From Chrysomallon squamiferum (lineage: Eukaryota > Mollusca > Gastropoda > Neomphalida > Peltospiridae), in the NCBI GenBank assembly GCA_012295275.1, contig CM022675.1:3159536-3223535 (forward strand): 64,000 nucleotides of DNA, read 5' to 3'. The notes below the pieces were generated by a model. That model saw only the letters and a list, made by a program, of their open reading frames with translations, had not been told where the DNA came from and did not search any database. Shown here in pieces: positions 62,156 through 64,000 of the stretch (position 1 is the stretch's first letter; every line of letters starts with the position of its first letter). Both the position numbers and the translations under genes were made by a program.

Positions 62156-64000
62156 TGTTGTTTTATTTGTTGAATATTAGTTAGGTGTAACATGTACTTT
62201 TTAACATTATAGAGTTCATATTCTTTTTGAAAGACAGAATTTATTAATAAATATAATTAAATCCATAAAAGAAATGCACATAATACTATAAATGTTACTA
62301 GTTCTGGTATTTTAATTGTTTTAAAATTGATTATATTAAACAAATAAAGTTTGTTTTACAGCAGATAACACACCACTGTTTGGTTACATTGGAGAAGTGA
62401 ATGAATCACAGTCTGAACAGTTTTATCAAATCAAATACGACAACCAGGCAAGCCGATGTTACTACAGATGTCAACAAAACACAACTACCGGAAGTGTAAT
62501 GTATGTGGGATTGCAGGTAGGTAACATAGATTTATTTTATGATTTATGTATTAAGCTTACATAAATTGCACACACACATCCACATATAAAGCCTAGGAAT
62601 CCTTATTAAGACCTGAAAAAAAAAGTATACCTGGTTGAAATCACTAAAACAATGATTCTTACAGACTAGCAGCAAGTATCTTTTACATGAATACAGTCAA
62701 TACATTGTCTGTGATTAAAATGTTACCCTGTTTGAAATCTGAAACAAATTCTGTTGATGTGAAAGTGGTAAGAAAGTATATTTTTATTTTGACAAGTGTT
62801 ATGTTTAATAATGTAAACGTTTCTTTTACAGAGAGAGAAATGTTACTGTTTTAACTCGAGAAGCTGGAATCAGATTTCACATGGATTTGTTCAAACAGAA
62901 AATAAAACTGATTGTTTGGGAAACTTCAGAGAAAACTGTGGAACTGAAAATACAATGAGTATTTATAAAACAGGTAAAATCTTGTGCATGAATGTAGACT
63001 TTTTTATACTCATGTCTATCTGTGATACTGTCAGCAATCTCGAATTTCATTTTATTTCATTTTGTCTCATTTATTATCTTTATTATATTTAGTTTTTGTT
63101 TACTTACTTCATTTTATTTTATTTTATTTGTTTTAATTTATTTACAGATTTGACAATCAGGTATGTTACATGGTTACTTGATGTTGATGGTGTTTGTGGC
63201 TACATTGAATAAAGTCTAAATACTTTTGTCAAAACAGATAAAAACTGTATCACACAGAGAGGATTTATCTGTGACTGTGAGTCAATATTTCTGTTTCAGT
63301 ATTGTTATTTTTGTGAGTTGTAAAAGAGAACACAAAGACAGTCATGAAATGTTACAATTTCTTTTCTCCATTATTCACTATAATTATAAAGCTCATTTAG
63401 AATAGGTGTATGTGTGTGTGTTTTATAACTGTTTTATTTCTGTACTAGACGTCATCATCATCATCATCATCATCATTATTCATGTTTCACTTTTATGGGC
63501 AAATGCATACTTCTTTCTAATACTTGTGTTTTAGTTTATTTACTTTACTATTATTATTAATTTGTAATGGTCATTAGTTTTAATTTTTTTATTGCGTTAT
63601 TATTCATTTATTACAGGTTCTGGAATTTACAACAATACTTCGTGTTACCATCATGACAAGACTCACAGCTGGTTTTCATCTAACTCAACTTGCTCGTTAA
63701 CAAAACTAAATAAAAATACAGTACATTACTGGATCAGACTAAAACGTGACAGACAAATAGTTTGGTTCGACAGTTTTTACAGTGAGTTATTCTAAAACTG
63801 ATTAACTCTTAAATCAAAAACATTTCTTCATTTTTATTTATATTCTCAATTAGATGATTTACATGTCTATTTCAATGATTATTGTTGTTGTTGTTATTGC
63901 TGTTGTTGTTATTAAATGTGGTTGTTTATTTATTTACTGACGTACTAACCTACTTATTTACAATTTCTTGTGAATTTTAAAAGTATTTTTCTTTTTATTT
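62156..64000 (+). pseudogene. Locus G: near-identical inverted copy of gene E unit 2, with stop and deletion
   Basis: Exons on the plus strand: 62362-62516 and 62832-62973 (WSC-like, open), 63148-63276 (CTLD1 second half), 63617-63781 (CTLD2 first half). Introns and exons follow the reverse complement of about 46035-43960 almost base for base; over some 330 bases around exon 4 only about three differences are seen. Two lesions are present: CAA in E has become TAA at 63210-63212, and exon 6 is 33 nt shorter than the family standard (165 against 198), losing the segment before HYWI, with WIGL changed to WIRL. The copy runs off the window. Confidence 0.8.

Overview
The window is AT-rich animal nuclear DNA, dense in microsatellites, with short exons, GT-AG introns, polyadenylation signals and fragments of hAT, Tc1 and pogo-type transposons. 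It looks like a mollusc, most likely a cephalopod (octopus-like repeats), but nothing in the sequence fixes the species. A 200-N gap lies at 61956-62155.

Almost everything recognisable belongs to one tandemly duplicated family of single-pass membrane receptors. One ectodomain unit is: N-terminal half of a C-type-lectin-like domain (CTLD1), a WSC-like domain on two exons, C-terminal half of CTLD1, then a second CTLD (CTLD2) on two exons. It is followed by a Ser/Thr-rich stalk, a transmembrane (TM) exon and a tyrosine-rich cytoplasmic exon. Nearly all splice junctions are phase 1, and the WSC domain sits inside CTLD1 as a phase 1-1 insert.

Layout: gene A (+, 223-9312), intact, one unit, long tail with 17 tyrosines. 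Gene B (-, 23699-13139), two units, short three-tyrosine tail, one in-frame TGA. SELENOO exon-1 copy (-, 24599-24201). Gene C (-, 30812-27572), a ruined B-type copy with a hAT transposon in exon 2. Gene D (+, 32937-39963), A-type, with an intact ectodomain but a stop just after the TM segment and a frameshifted tail. Gene E (-, 53623-41166), B-type, two units, readable throughout. SELENOO exon fragments (-, 55870-54542). Gene F (+, 59066-61331), 5' half only, then the gap. After the gap, 62156-64000 is a nearly identical inverted copy of part of gene E with a stop codon and a deletion (locus G).

The arrangement A-B-SELENOO is repeated as D-E-SELENOO, so a block of at least 25 kb was duplicated, with the C remnant in between; F begins what may be a third block. 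Genes of the two tail classes converge on each other (A with B, D with E). The long tail (A, D) carries YDEI, YNVL, YNHI and YNHL motifs plus an 18-residue tyrosine repeat. The short tail (B, E) carries YERL, YINV or YMNV, and YCVM. This resembles a paired immune-type receptor system: related ectodomains coupled to different signalling tails. The domain calls rest on motif reading, and the signalling role is inference.
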